From NCBI GenBank assembly GCA_041393395.1, contig JAWKKG010000003.1:1-64000 (forward strand): DNA of 64,000 bases, in the 5' to 3' direction. Each line of letters opens with the position of its first letter. Position 1 is the first letter of the stretch. Source of the stretch: JAGQIB01 sp041393395 (lineage in GTDB: Bacteria; ARS69). Of this stretch, positions 49,217 to 58,277 are shown in pieces. The notes below the pieces were generated by a model. That model worked only from the letters and a program-made list of their open reading frames with translations. It ran no database searches and had not been told where the DNA came from. The position numbers were made by a program, and so were the translations under genes.

Positions 49217-50383
49217 ATGAGGCGCGGAACCACCGGGCGGTACGAAGTCGTCACGACGGCCGGGGAGCAGGCCCGGGCCTTCGTCCCGGCCCCCCTTCCC
49301 CCGTCGCCCGCCGTGGACATCGCCGCGCTTCAAGCCGGGCTCGAACGAGCCCACCTGGCCCTCGGCCGACTCGACGCGCTCTCGGTGCTCCTTCCCGACC
49401 CGCAGCAGTTCCTCTACGGGAGCGTCCGCAAGGAGGCCGTGCTCTCCTCGCAGATCGAGGGAACGCAGTCCTCGCTCTCGGACCTTCTTCTCTTCGAGAT
49501 GGAAGAGGTCCCCGGGGTGCCCCTGGATGATGTCGTCGAGGTCTCGAACTACGTCGGCGCGCTCGATCACGGCCTCCGGCGACTGCGAGATGGATTCCCG
49601 CTCTCGAACCGGTTGATTCGCCAGATCCACGCGGAGCTCCTGTCCCGCGGCCGCGGCGCGGACAAGTCTCCCGGGGAGTTCCGCCGAACGCAGAACTGGA
49701 TCGGCGGAACCCGCCCGGGCGACGCGGCCTTCGTTCCGGCGCCCCCCCATTTCGTCCCGGACTCCATGTCGGACCTCGAGCGATTCCTCCACGAACCGAC
49801 CGGCGACCTTCCGGTGCTGCTGAAGGCCGGTCTCGCTCACGTCCAGTTCGAGACCATCCACCCGTTCCTCGACGGCAACGGTCGAGTCGGTCGGCTGCTG
49901 ATCACCTTCATTCTCTGCCACGAGGGCGTCCTCAAGGAACCCCTTCTGTATCCGAGCCTCTACTTCAAAGAGCATCGATCGCGATACTACGAGCTGCTGG
50001 ACCGCGTTCGGGTAGACGGCGACTGGGAGACGTGGCTCGCATTCTTCCTCGACGGCGTGGCGGAAACGGCGGAAGAAGCGGTCTCGACCGTGCAGCGTCT
50101 GACGGCCCTCTTTCAAACAGACCAGTCGCGAGTTCAGGCGCGTGGGCGTGCCGCGGGCTCCGCGCTCCGCGTGCATCAGGCGCTCATGGAGAAGCCGTTG
50201 GTGTCGTTGCAGGACGTCGCCGCGCGGACGGGGCTCTCGTTCCCCACGGTCTCCACGAGCATGAAGATCTTGGAAGACCTCGGCATCGCGAGGGAGAGAA
50301 CCGGGAAGCGGCGGAATCGCGTGTTCGAGTACGCCCGGTACGTCGCGATTCTGAGCGAGGGGACCGAACGTCCGGGGAGATGA
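49217..50383 (+). CDS. Fic family protein with winged-helix domain
   Basis: This 388-residue Fic protein carries the catalytic motif HPFLDGNGRVGR (near residues 215-226), with the active His and the Asn-Gly-Arg loop all present, so it should transfer AMP from ATP to a target hydroxyl. An inhibitory helix motif SSQIEGT (near residue 76; (S/T)xxxE(G/N)) lies on the N-terminal side, meaning class II self-inhibition. The C-terminal 60 residues form a winged helix-turn-helix (LVSLQDVAARTGLSFPTVSTSMKILEDLGI). ATG 49217 follows GAGGG; an upstream in-frame ATG would run through the operator and is not favoured. Targets are unknown. Confidence 0.92.
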   Translation: MRRGTTGRYEVVTTAGEQARAFVPAPLPPSPAVDIAALQAGLERAHLALGRLDALSVLLPDPQQFLYGSVRKEAVLSSQIEGTQSSLSDLLLFEMEEVPGVPLDDVVEVSNYVGALDHGLRRLRDGFPLSNRLIRQIHAELLSRGRGADKSPGEFRRTQNWIGGTRPGDAAFVPAPPHFVPDSMSDLERFLHEPTGDLPVLLKAGLAHVQFETIHPFLDGNGRVGRLLITFILCHEGVLKEPLLYPSLYFKEHRSRYYELLDRVRVDGDWETWLAFFLDGVAETAEEAVSTVQRLTALFQTDQSRVQARGRAAGSALRVHQALMEKPLVSLQDVAARTGLSFPTVSTSMKILEDLGIARERTGKRRNRVFEYARYVAILSEGTERPGR

Positions 50384-50421
50384 CGCGGGCGCCGGGACCT
50401 TGGCCGTCGGGTGACATGTCC

Positions 50422-50454
50422 GACCCCACCCTCCGGGAGACGGAGGGTGGGGTC
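50422..50454. terminator. Bidirectional hairpin terminator
   Basis: A perfect 14-bp stem, GACCCCACCCTCCG (50422-50435) with CGGAGGGTGGGGTC (50441-50454), has a 5-base loop. It lies between the Fic stop (plus) and the stop of the propeller protein (minus), so it can end both transcripts. A close relative is at 55505-55535. Confidence 0.8.
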
Positions 50455-50473
50455 CCGACGAGTCCGTACCGGA

Positions 50474-52825
50474 TCACCGAACCAGCAGGATCTTCTTCTC
50501 CGAGCGATCTCCGTCCGACTCCAGGCGAACGAAGTACACGCCGCTGGCCACGGCACGACGCTGCTCGTCGCGCCCGTCCCATCGCACTTCGTGGCGGCCC
50601 GGGGCCTCGAGACGATTCGCGAGGACGCGCACGAGTCGCCCCTGAACGTCGTGCACCGTGAGACGCAGCGGTGCTTCGCGATCCAGGGCGAATCCGAACG
50701 TCGTGGTATCGCGGAACGGATTCGGCGCAGCCGCGAGCTCGATCCGGGACGGCGCTTCCGGCAGGGGCGCACCGACCGAACCCGAGAACGGTACGTTGAG
50801 CACGGCGATCCCCCGGCTCAAGCAAGCCATCCACAGTTCGTACCCACCGGCAACCTCGCGGAACTCGAGGTCGGCGATCGCGGCGTGCGGGAGCCCTCCC
50901 CACTGCGGCACACCGCCGACGGGAGCGGGGAACGCTCCCACGTTCGTCCCGTCGAACCAGCAGAGTCCCGCGGCCGTCGACGGGGCCGTGCTGTCGTAGG
51001 ACATCCAGACGCGTCCGTCCGGCGTCACCGCGAGGGGTCGGACGTGGTCACCGGGGAACGGCCACCCGAGATCGTGCTCCCACGTCTCGTACGTGCCGGT
51101 ATCCGCATCGAGATGGATCAGCGTGCCGCCGGTTGCGGTGAACTGAGTCCACGTACCGATCCACACTTCTCCCCCGGGCCCCGGCGCGAGCCCCGTGAAC
51201 CACGTCGCGCTGCCGGGGAAGTCGTCGATCGTGCGTGCGAAGGAGTAGGTCCCGTCCGTCCGTGCGAGTTCCCAGTCGCTCGAGGCCCACACGGTGCCCG
51301 GGCGCTCCGGATCCTTGCGCAACGAGCGGCCGCTGAAGCTCGCGATGCCCGGGGCGACACTCCAGCTCGAGCCGTCGAACCGGCTGAGTGTCGTGGAACC
51401 GCCGATGGCCCAGAGCCTGCCCATCGAATCCTCCACCAGCTGACGGGCCCCTTCGAGGTTCCCGTCCTGCTGGAATCCGGTCCCGTTCCAATCGTGGATT
51501 CCGTAGGAGTTGTCCGAGGGCGTCACGGCGACACTTCCGGTCGAGGCGCGCGCGGCGACCGCCAGGGAGTTGTCGGTGTCGAACGGCCAGTCGAAGCCGA
51601 GTCCGTAGTGGAGCTGGTTCCACGAGGTCCAACGCTCCCCGTCGAACCGCGTCATGCCACCGATACCCGACGCGATGTTCGAGGTCGCGTACACGTGACC
51701 GTTGACCTCGTCGATCGTGAGGTCACCGGTGAAGTTGTCGCCGCAGCCGGTGTTCGTGACGCGGTACCGCTGCCACTGCGAGGTGGCGACGTCGTAACGT
51801 GCGGCACCTTCCGATCCGCAGACCCAGATGTTCTCGGCAGCGTCCACGTCGACGGAGAACGTGTAGGGCCCCGGGCGCCATTCGCCGAGATTCTGCCAGC
51901 TCGTTCCGTCGAATCGATACACGGTGCCGCCTTCGTCCACCGCGACGGCGCGTCCGTCTCCGTAGGCGCGGAACGCCCAGACGTAGAAGGCGAAGCTCGC
52001 GTACGGCTCGGTGGGCGTCGTCCACACGCCGTCCGGGCTGCGGTAGTCCAGGCTGTTCCAGTCGCCGGGCGTGGTGCGACGGATCGCCCAGAAGTTGCCG
52101 GCGTCATCCACGCAGTCGTGGCCCGGCATTCCGACGATCTCCCCCGGCTGGCCCGTGGACGGAAGCAGATTCCACTGCTGCGTCACGCTGTCGAAGCGGG
52201 ACGGCACTTCCTCGATCGGCGGAAGCGACGTCGACCAGATCCAGTACCCCCCGCCCGGCCGTGGCTGTGCGGCGAGCGAGCGGTTCCCCTCCGCCCAGCG
52301 CGTCCAGGTGTTCGTCGCCGGGTCGTAGCGAACGCACCCGTCGTTCGCGAACCAGATCGTGCCATCGGGCGCGCTCTCCATGTCGAGGATGATGCCAGAA
52401 GACAGTTCGGAATTCCCCGGGCCGAATCGCTGGAGCGAGCTCGCGCCCACCGCCGGATCGAACCGCAGGGCGCCGGACCAGGTCCCCATCCAGAGACGGC
52501 CCGACGTCTCCGGCACGATGTCCGTGATGCGCATGTCGATGTCACTCGCGGGATGCCCGAGGACCGGATAGTCGACGTTCGAGAAGTTGATCCAGCGGTT
52601 CTCCGCCTGCACGAACTTCGCGAAGCCGCCTTCTGCAAACGCGGCGTCGTATCCCGCGATGTACGGATCGCCGTCCGGGCCGACCCAGAGCGCTTCGCAC
52701 TCGTCGCCCTGGATGCCCGTATTTCCGGCTCGGTAGTACCGCCACGATTCCCCGGCCGCATCGACGGCCCGGGGGAGGATGCACAAGGAGATCGCCAGGA
52801 GGGACAACGACGGGAAGCGGAGCAT
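50474..52825 (-). CDS. Secreted beta-propeller protein with C-terminal sorting domain
   Basis: This 783-residue protein has a signal peptide (FPSLSLLAISLCILPRAVDAA, residues 4-24), a long chain of two-component-regulator-type propeller repeats (GRLWMGTWSGALRFDPAVG, GTIWFANDGCVRYDPATNTW, NIWVCGSEGAARYDVATSQWQRY, GRLWAIGGSTTLSRFDG), and a FlgD-Ig-like C-terminal sorting domain (residues about 690-783; AAPNPFRDTTTFGF, VHDVQGRLVRVLANRLEAPG, WDGRDEQRRAVASGVYFVRL). It is exported and probably surface-bound; ligand unknown. ATG 52823-52825 follows GAGG. The longer upstream frame is not supported by a signal peptide. Confidence 0.83.
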   Translation of the reverse strand: MLRFPSLSLLAISLCILPRAVDAAGESWRYYRAGNTGIQGDECEALWVGPDGDPYIAGYDAAFAEGGFAKFVQAENRWINFSNVDYPVLGHPASDIDMRITDIVPETSGRLWMGTWSGALRFDPAVGASSLQRFGPGNSELSSGIILDMESAPDGTIWFANDGCVRYDPATNTWTRWAEGNRSLAAQPRPGGGYWIWSTSLPPIEEVPSRFDSVTQQWNLLPSTGQPGEIVGMPGHDCVDDAGNFWAIRRTTPGDWNSLDYRSPDGVWTTPTEPYASFAFYVWAFRAYGDGRAVAVDEGGTVYRFDGTSWQNLGEWRPGPYTFSVDVDAAENIWVCGSEGAARYDVATSQWQRYRVTNTGCGDNFTGDLTIDEVNGHVYATSNIASGIGGMTRFDGERWTSWNQLHYGLGFDWPFDTDNSLAVAARASTGSVAVTPSDNSYGIHDWNGTGFQQDGNLEGARQLVEDSMGRLWAIGGSTTLSRFDGSSWSVAPGIASFSGRSLRKDPERPGTVWASSDWELARTDGTYSFARTIDDFPGSATWFTGLAPGPGGEVWIGTWTQFTATGGTLIHLDADTGTYETWEHDLGWPFPGDHVRPLAVTPDGRVWMSYDSTAPSTAAGLCWFDGTNVGAFPAPVGGVPQWGGLPHAAIADLEFREVAGGYELWMACLSRGIAVLNVPFSGSVGAPLPEAPSRIELAAAPNPFRDTTTFGFALDREAPLRLTVHDVQGRLVRVLANRLEAPGRHEVRWDGRDEQRRAVASGVYFVRLESDGDRSEKKILLVR

Positions 52826-53171
52826 GGAGGATCCTCGGGGAAGGTCCGTGGCGTGCGGACGGGGCCTGCGGGTGCCGGACCGGTCAGTTACCGGCGATCG
52901 CACCCGAGCATGCGCGAACAGACGGGGGCGGGGTGAGCCAAATACCGCACCCGACGTCCTCGAGCGGGAAGCGGATCGTGGGGCGCTCGACCTTCGAGGT
53001 GTTCGTTCTCGGGCCGATCCGGCGAGTGTGTTCGATTGCGGGCGCGTCGGCTCTCGAGGGCAGGCGGCGATGGAGCCGAAGTCCCGACGAGGTTGCGGCT
53101 TCTTGAGATTCCCTCCCCGCAGGAAGTAGCATCGATGTACAGCCCCTCTCGTTCTCCCTGGGACCTCGGCG
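52826..53171. other. 346-bp divergent gap between two secreted-protein genes
   Basis: No gene is supported here. It must hold the divergent promoters of the propeller protein (minus) and the LVIVD protein (plus); one candidate plus-strand promoter is listed separately. No notable repeat or hairpin was seen. Confidence 0.5.
53103..53132 (+). promoter_or_regulatory. Candidate promoter of the LVIVD-repeat gene
   Basis: TTGAGA (53103-53108) and TAGCAT (53127-53132) are spaced by 18 bp, 39 bp before the ATG at 53172. The boxes are moderate matches to the sigma-70 consensus. Confidence 0.35.
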
Positions 53172-55478
53172 ATGACCACTCCGTTCGGGCACCTTCGGCC
53201 GCTCCGCGTGAGCACACCGGCACTCCTGGCCGCATCTCTCCTCGTGACGATCGCCGCTTCCCGGGCCGGCGGCTCGGAGTGCGCGGACTTTGCGACGTTT
53301 CCGCAGTTGCGAGGCACGGTCCCGGGCACTTCGGCGTTCTGCATTCTCGAATCGGCTCCGTATCTTTACGTCATTCGTGGGTACTCCCCGGCGAACGAGA
53401 TCCGCGTCGTCGACATCTCGGATCCCGCGGATCCTGTCGTGGTCGGCAACCTCCCGATCTCGATCGGAGCCACCCGCTACGGGATGGCGCTCCACGGCGA
53501 CGTGCTCTACGTCGGGACGGACGCTCGATTGACGTCGTTCGACGTCTCGGATCGCGAACACCCGATGCTGCTGGGATTCGCACCGATCCCCGGTCGCACG
53601 TTCGCGTTCCACGACGACACGGCCTACGTCGGCGGCCTGGACGGTCTGCGCATCGTGGACGTGTCCGATCCGGCCTCCCCGGCCCTGATCGACACGACTC
53701 CCGGACCGGGCATTTCCGCCCTCGACGTCCACGGCCAGACACTCGTCGTGGTGAACGGCGCGATCGCGACGTACGACCTCACGGATCCGTGGCATCCGCT
53801 CGGTCTCGGCACCCTCGAGGCTTCCGATGGCGTGTCGCGGTACAAGCAGCTCGACCGATCAGGCGATCTGCTGTTCACCTCGCTCGTCCGGAGGATCCCG
53901 GAATCCTGTGACGTCGCGGAGGGTCGCCTGGCCATCGTCGACGTGTCGAATCCACAGGCACCGTTCCTGCGAGGCATCTCGGACCCCATGCGCTCGGATC
54001 CGACAACCGTGCACTTCGTGGATGGTGTCGTGTTCCTCGTCGACCGAAGTACTCGGGCATTCGACGTCTCGGATCCCACGTCCCCTGTCCTCCTGCATCG
54101 ATTGATGACGCGGGCGTTGCGGCCCGCCGCGTTCGTGACGATGGGCGGACGGACCACGATGGCCGTGCTCGAGGAACATGCGGCCGCGGGAGTCGATCTC
54201 TACGACGTCACGAACCTCGGTCTTCCCCACGGTGCGGACGCGGAGAGCGGGAACTACCGGTCGCAACGTCGCCTGACGATGGTCGGCGACGACGCGTACG
54301 CGCTGGTGTTCGAGGCTCACTCAGACTGCAACTCCTCGTTCTCGGACGAGTGGATCGAACGAGTCGATCTCGCGAGCCCCGAGTCGCCCGAGCGAATCGC
54401 GACGCTGCAGGAGGCGGCGCCCGGGTACGGGTTTCAGTACGGCTCCGATCTCGACTCCGCGGGAGGCGAACTGTGGGTGTCGGGGAAGGGCACGTTGTAT
54501 CGAGTCGCGCCCGACGACGTGAATCCCCTGGAGGCGGTGACGCTCCCGCACGTGGCCCGCGAGGCGGCCGCCGCCGGCAGCTACCTGCTGGTGGCCGGTG
54601 CGGGCGCCGGGGTTTCCGTTCTGGATCCGGCCACCTTCCCGCCCTCGGTGATCACGACCGCGGCCGGCGCGCCTTCGGATTTCCTGGCGGCCGATGGAGA
54701 CGTCGCCGTCTCCGCGAGCGGCAACGAGTTTCGAGTGCTCGATCTCGCGAATCCCTGGGCGCCGGCCTGGAGCAACGCGCTCACCCTGGACCTCGTGACC
54801 ACGGCGTGGGTGGCGGTGGAGTCTCCTCTCGCGGCGGTGGGTGACCTCGAAGGCACGGTTCATGTCATCGACATCTCGGATCGAACCGCTCCCGCGGCCG
54901 TGGCCACGGTGGAGGTTCCGCCGGCGTGGCAAGACACACCGTTCGCGCAGGGAGCCATGGGCGACGGCATCCTCTACGTGACGACGGGATCCTGGGGATT
55001 GACGGCGGTCGATCTCGGGGTCGCGAACGATCCGATCGTGCTCGGAACCGTCTCCATGAACGCGGCGACCAGTGTCGGCGTCGATGCAACGCGATTGGTG
55101 ATCGGGCGCGCGGGGGGAAGCACGGTCCTTCCGCCGGCCTGCCCCGCGGTGACAGGCCCGGTCGGCGCCTTCGACGGAGCGTTCCCGGGCGAGCAGTCCG
55201 TGGGGTGCCGCATCTCGCGAGTCGTCCCGAATCCGGCGGGCGCGACGTCGCAGATCGTGTTCGATCTCGGACGCGCGCAGTTCGTCCGCGTGGATCTCTA
55301 CGACGTGCGCGGACGGCATGTCCGTCGCCTCGGCGATTCCTGGCGGGACGCCGGCACGTGGAGCGTGAGCTGGGACGGCTCGACGGACGATGGATCGCTC
55401 GGGGGCGCGGGCGTGTACTTCGTCCGGGTCGCGGCGGGTGGCGCCGTGGCGACCGAGAAACTCGTGCGTTTGCGTTAA
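53172..55478 (+). CDS. Secreted LVIVD-repeat protein with C-terminal sorting domain
   Basis: This 768-residue protein has an N-terminal signal (LLAASLLVTIAASRAGG, ending near residue 34) and many LVIVD-type beta-propeller repeats of the form VxVVDISDPADPVVVG, LTSFDVSDREHPMLLG, LRIVDVSDPASPALID, LAIVDVSNPQAPFLRG and VHVIDISDRTAPAAVA. It ends with a FlgD-Ig-like sorting domain (about 680-768; VPNPAGATSQIVFDLG, VDLYDVRGRHVRRLG, GAGVYFVRVA, final KLVRLR). LVIVD repeats form surface-exposed propellers of unknown ligand. The start is the ATG at 53172. It is divergent from the propeller gene. Confidence 0.87.
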   Translation: MTTPFGHLRPLRVSTPALLAASLLVTIAASRAGGSECADFATFPQLRGTVPGTSAFCILESAPYLYVIRGYSPANEIRVVDISDPADPVVVGNLPISIGATRYGMALHGDVLYVGTDARLTSFDVSDREHPMLLGFAPIPGRTFAFHDDTAYVGGLDGLRIVDVSDPASPALIDTTPGPGISALDVHGQTLVVVNGAIATYDLTDPWHPLGLGTLEASDGVSRYKQLDRSGDLLFTSLVRRIPESCDVAEGRLAIVDVSNPQAPFLRGISDPMRSDPTTVHFVDGVVFLVDRSTRAFDVSDPTSPVLLHRLMTRALRPAAFVTMGGRTTMAVLEEHAAAGVDLYDVTNLGLPHGADAESGNYRSQRRLTMVGDDAYALVFEAHSDCNSSFSDEWIERVDLASPESPERIATLQEAAPGYGFQYGSDLDSAGGELWVSGKGTLYRVAPDDVNPLEAVTLPHVAREAAAAGSYLLVAGAGAGVSVLDPATFPPSVITTAAGAPSDFLAADGDVAVSASGNEFRVLDLANPWAPAWSNALTLDLVTTAWVAVESPLAAVGDLEGTVHVIDISDRTAPAAVATVEVPPAWQDTPFAQGAMGDGILYVTTGSWGLTAVDLGVANDPIVLGTVSMNAATSVGVDATRLVIGRAGGSTVLPPACPAVTGPVGAFDGAFPGEQSVGCRISRVVPNPAGATSQIVFDLGRAQFVRVDLYDVRGRHVRRLGDSWRDAGTWSVSWDGSTDDGSLGGAGVYFVRVAAGGAVATEKLVRLR

Positions 55479-55504
55479 CACGGGGAAAACACGGCGCGCC
55501 GTTC

Positions 55505-55535
55505 GACCCCACCCCCCGCGGCCGGAGGGTGGGTC
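55505..55535. terminator. Hairpin terminator, relative of the one at 50422
   Basis: GACCCCACCCCCCG (55505-55518) and CCGGAGGGTGGGTC (55522-55535) form a stem with one bulged C and one mismatch. It lies between the stop of the LVIVD gene (plus) and the convergent stop of the LamG-like gene. The arms are nearly the same as in the 50422 terminator. Confidence 0.65.
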
Positions 55536-55558
55536 TCGCGCGCGGGAACGACCGCGAC

Positions 55559-56311
55559 CTACCGCCAGCTCGCCTTGATCCGTCCCCAGGACCCCGAATC
55601 GCCGGCCGGGTCGATCGACGTCACCCCCTCGTCGACGTCGACAGCCAGGTTGTCCATGCAGATCTTGCCGGTCGTGTTCGCGTCGGCGCTGCAGGCGACC
55701 CGCACGCTGCTGATGCCGGTGGTCGCCGCGAACGGTTCGTCAGTGACGAGCGGGACGCCGTTCACCAGAACGCTGCACGTTCCCGTCGTTCCTCCTGCCG
55801 GGTCGGGCCGCACGTCCAGGTGCACCACGAACTCGTATTCGGTTCCCGCGGAGTACGTGCCGACCAGCATCGGCAGACCGCCGGCGGAGCGGTAGAAAAG
55901 GTCGCCGGTGTCGAGGAACGAGAGCTGGGCGACGTAGATCGCCGGATCCCCGCCCTCGACCGCGAGCAGGAAGCTGTCTCGCTGCTGGAAGCGCATCACG
56001 GCCGTCACGGTCGCGGTGCCCGTGGTCGCCTCGAGATCGCCGAGGAATCCGAACCGGACGTACCCGATCGTGGGGATGTTGTCGGAAAGCTCGAGGCACG
56101 GCGACGGGAACGGGCCGAGACGCACCACCGCCGGGAAGCCGGCAGACACGAAGTCGGGCTCCCCGACTTCCGCTCCCCCGGTTCCGATCGGCTGATCGAT
56201 GGGCTTGTCGTTGAAGCTGCACGAGAGGACGGTCTGCGGGGTCGCGGAGGCGACGGCGGCGGCGAGATGCCCCGCCGCGGCGCAGGCTACCATCACGAGA
56301 GTGAAACGCAT
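55559..56311 (-). CDS. Secreted LamG-like protein
   Basis: This 250-residue protein has a signal peptide (MVACAAAGHLAAAVASA, ending near residue 24) and a jelly-roll-like beta domain (VLSCSFNDKPIDQPIG, FPAVVRLGPFPSPCLELSDN, TGTATVTAVMRFQQRDSFLLAVEGG, YEFVVHLDVRP, ICMDNLAVDVDEG), consistent with a concanavalin/LamG-type fold. The exact family is not recognised and it has no C-terminal sorting domain. ATG 56309-56311 follows GGAGAAC. Confidence 0.68.
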   Translation of the reverse strand: MRFTLVMVACAAAGHLAAAVASATPQTVLSCSFNDKPIDQPIGTGGAEVGEPDFVSAGFPAVVRLGPFPSPCLELSDNIPTIGYVRFGFLGDLEATTGTATVTAVMRFQQRDSFLLAVEGGDPAIYVAQLSFLDTGDLFYRSAGGLPMLVGTYSAGTEYEFVVHLDVRPDPAGGTTGTCSVLVNGVPLVTDEPFAATTGISSVRVACSADANTTGKICMDNLAVDVDEGVTSIDPAGDSGSWGRIKASWR

Positions 56312-56491
56312 GGGTTCTCCGGGAACGAGGGACGCCGCGCGAACCGATCGCCGGCCGGGACATGGCGACGGGGATCCCGAGGATCGGACACGGGCCTCCC
56401 GGCGAGGCGCTCGGTGGACATGTCCGCTCTCGCCGCGGAATCGCGTTCCTGGGGTCAGTTCCGAATCCGACCCCCCAGCCCGAGGTGTCCC

Positions 56492-58141
56492 GTGCGTCGC
56501 CCGATCCCGCTCTTCCTGCTGTCCGCCTTCGTCCTCACGCTCTTCCCCGCCGGCGGCCGCGCCGCCTGGACGAGCGACCCCTTCACGGACGTTCCGGTCG
56601 GCGCGGCCGACGGGGGCCAGGACTTCAGTCGCGCCGTGTCGGACGGCAGCGGCGGGACCATCGTCGCCTGGGAAGACGGGCGCGCCGGCACGCCCGGCAT
56701 CTATGCACAACGCCTGGACTCGAACGGCGTCGCCCAGTGGACGCTCAACGGCGTGCTGCTGTCGAACGGCGGCGGATCCTATCTGGACGTCGCGGCCGAC
56801 GGCGCGGGTGGTGCTTTCGTCGCCTGGGTCGAAGGGGGACTCGCACGCGTGCAGCGAGTGGATGAGAACGGCGTGCCGCAGTGGACACCCGGCGGCGAAC
56901 CCGCGAACAACGTTGCGGGGGATCAGCGTTCGACGGACGTCGTGGGCGACGGCGCGGGCGGTGCGTTCGTGGTGTGGCAGGATTACCGATCGGGTTTCAC
57001 GTATCACGTGATCGCGCAGCACTTCGACGCGAACGGTGGCCGCCAGTGGAGTGTCGGCGGCCGTACCCTCTCCGCGAACGGCGACTGGAGCGTCGCGCCG
57101 CAGGCGGACCGGACACCGGCCGGCGATCTCGTGGCGGCCTGGTACGCGGGCGGCTCGCTGAAGGCGAGCTGCCACTCGGCCGGCACGGGCACGAGCGTGT
57201 GGCCGTTCACGTCGGTGGTGGCGGCCGACGGTTGCTCCGAGCCGTACTGGAAGATGATCTCGGACGGGGCCGGTGGCACCGTCGTGGCGTTCCTCAAGAA
57301 CGGCGACCGCGTGTACGCGTCGCGCATCGACTCCACCGGTACGCGCGTCTGGGCGACCGACGTGCCGGTCGGCACTCTCGCGTCCGCGTTCCCCATCACG
57401 ATGGAGCAGAGCGCCACGCACGGCGCCTTCGTGTGCTGGCGCGATACGCGCAACGGACTCGCAGGAACGATCGCGATGCAACATCTCGACGGCTCGGGCG
57501 CCGCCCTCTGGCCCGCGAACGGCGTCGTGGTGGACGGCACGTGGGCCGCGTACACCGGTCACGGCGTCTGCAGCGACGGGGCGGGCGGCGTGCTCGTCGA
57601 GTGGCAGGGTTCCGGTGGAGTGCGGGCTCAGCGCGTGGACGCCGCGGGCGCTCCGATGTGGTCGCCCGGCGGCGAGCTCGTGGTGGCGGGCTCCGGAACG
57701 ACCTACCGCATGCAGGTCGTCTCCGACGGAGACGCCGGCGCGATCGTCGCCTACACGTGGGCGCCGAACGTCGGGAGCCTCGACATTCGCGCCGAGCACG
57801 TGAACGCGGACGGATCATTGGGCGTGGCGACCGGGGTCGTGGTCGGCGGCGTTGCGGATCGGGGCGGGGTGCGCGCGTATCCCAATCCGTTCATCGGCTC
57901 GACGACCGTGGAGTTCGTTCGCGGAGCGGCGGACGTCGCGAGCGGGCGGGTGGATGTTCTGGACGTGGCAGGGCGGCGGGTGAGGTCGCTGGTGCCGGCG
58001 CGGGAGGCCGGCCCTGAAAGCGGGCGGGTGTCGGTGGTGTGGGATGGCCGGGACGAGTGGGGCCGGCGGGTGCCGGCGGGGGTGTACTTCGTGCGGGCGG
58101 AGGGGAGCGCGGAGGCGGAGAGACTGGTGCGGCTGCGGTAG
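56492..58141 (+). CDS. Secreted repeat protein with C-terminal sorting domain
   Basis: This 549-residue protein begins with a signal peptide (PIPLFLLSAFVLTLFPAGGRA, residues 4-24) and then a series of repeats of the form GGTIVAWEDGRAGTPGIYAQRLDSNG, GGAFVAWVEGGLARVQRVDENG, GGAFVVWQDYRSGFTYHVIAQ and GGVLVEWQGSGGVRAQRVD. These are propeller-like blades also seen in other secreted proteins of this group. The FlgD-Ig-like sorting domain covers about 455-549 (VRAYPNPFIGSTTVEF, VLDVAGRRVRSL, GVYFVRAEGS, final LVRLR). The GTG at 56492 has GAGG six bases upstream; an ATG at 56420 is the alternative and adds 24 residues. Confidence 0.84.
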   Translation: MRRPIPLFLLSAFVLTLFPAGGRAAWTSDPFTDVPVGAADGGQDFSRAVSDGSGGTIVAWEDGRAGTPGIYAQRLDSNGVAQWTLNGVLLSNGGGSYLDVAADGAGGAFVAWVEGGLARVQRVDENGVPQWTPGGEPANNVAGDQRSTDVVGDGAGGAFVVWQDYRSGFTYHVIAQHFDANGGRQWSVGGRTLSANGDWSVAPQADRTPAGDLVAAWYAGGSLKASCHSAGTGTSVWPFTSVVAADGCSEPYWKMISDGAGGTVVAFLKNGDRVYASRIDSTGTRVWATDVPVGTLASAFPITMEQSATHGAFVCWRDTRNGLAGTIAMQHLDGSGAALWPANGVVVDGTWAAYTGHGVCSDGAGGVLVEWQGSGGVRAQRVDAAGAPMWSPGGELVVAGSGTTYRMQVVSDGDAGAIVAYTWAPNVGSLDIRAEHVNADGSLGVATGVVVGGVADRGGVRAYPNPFIGSTTVEFVRGAADVASGRVDVLDVAGRRVRSLVPAREAGPESGRVSVVWDGRDEWGRRVPAGVYFVRAEGSAEAERLVRLR

Positions 58142-58277
58142 CACGGCGCGGGAGTGGCACACGGGCGAGTGAATGTCGTGGCCACCGGCACGTCTTCGTC
58201 ACCTCACGCCGAGGCTACACCCGGGTCGTCGCGAAGACGGGGGTGCGCCCCGGCGCGAGGTCGTTCCGGCCGATCGG

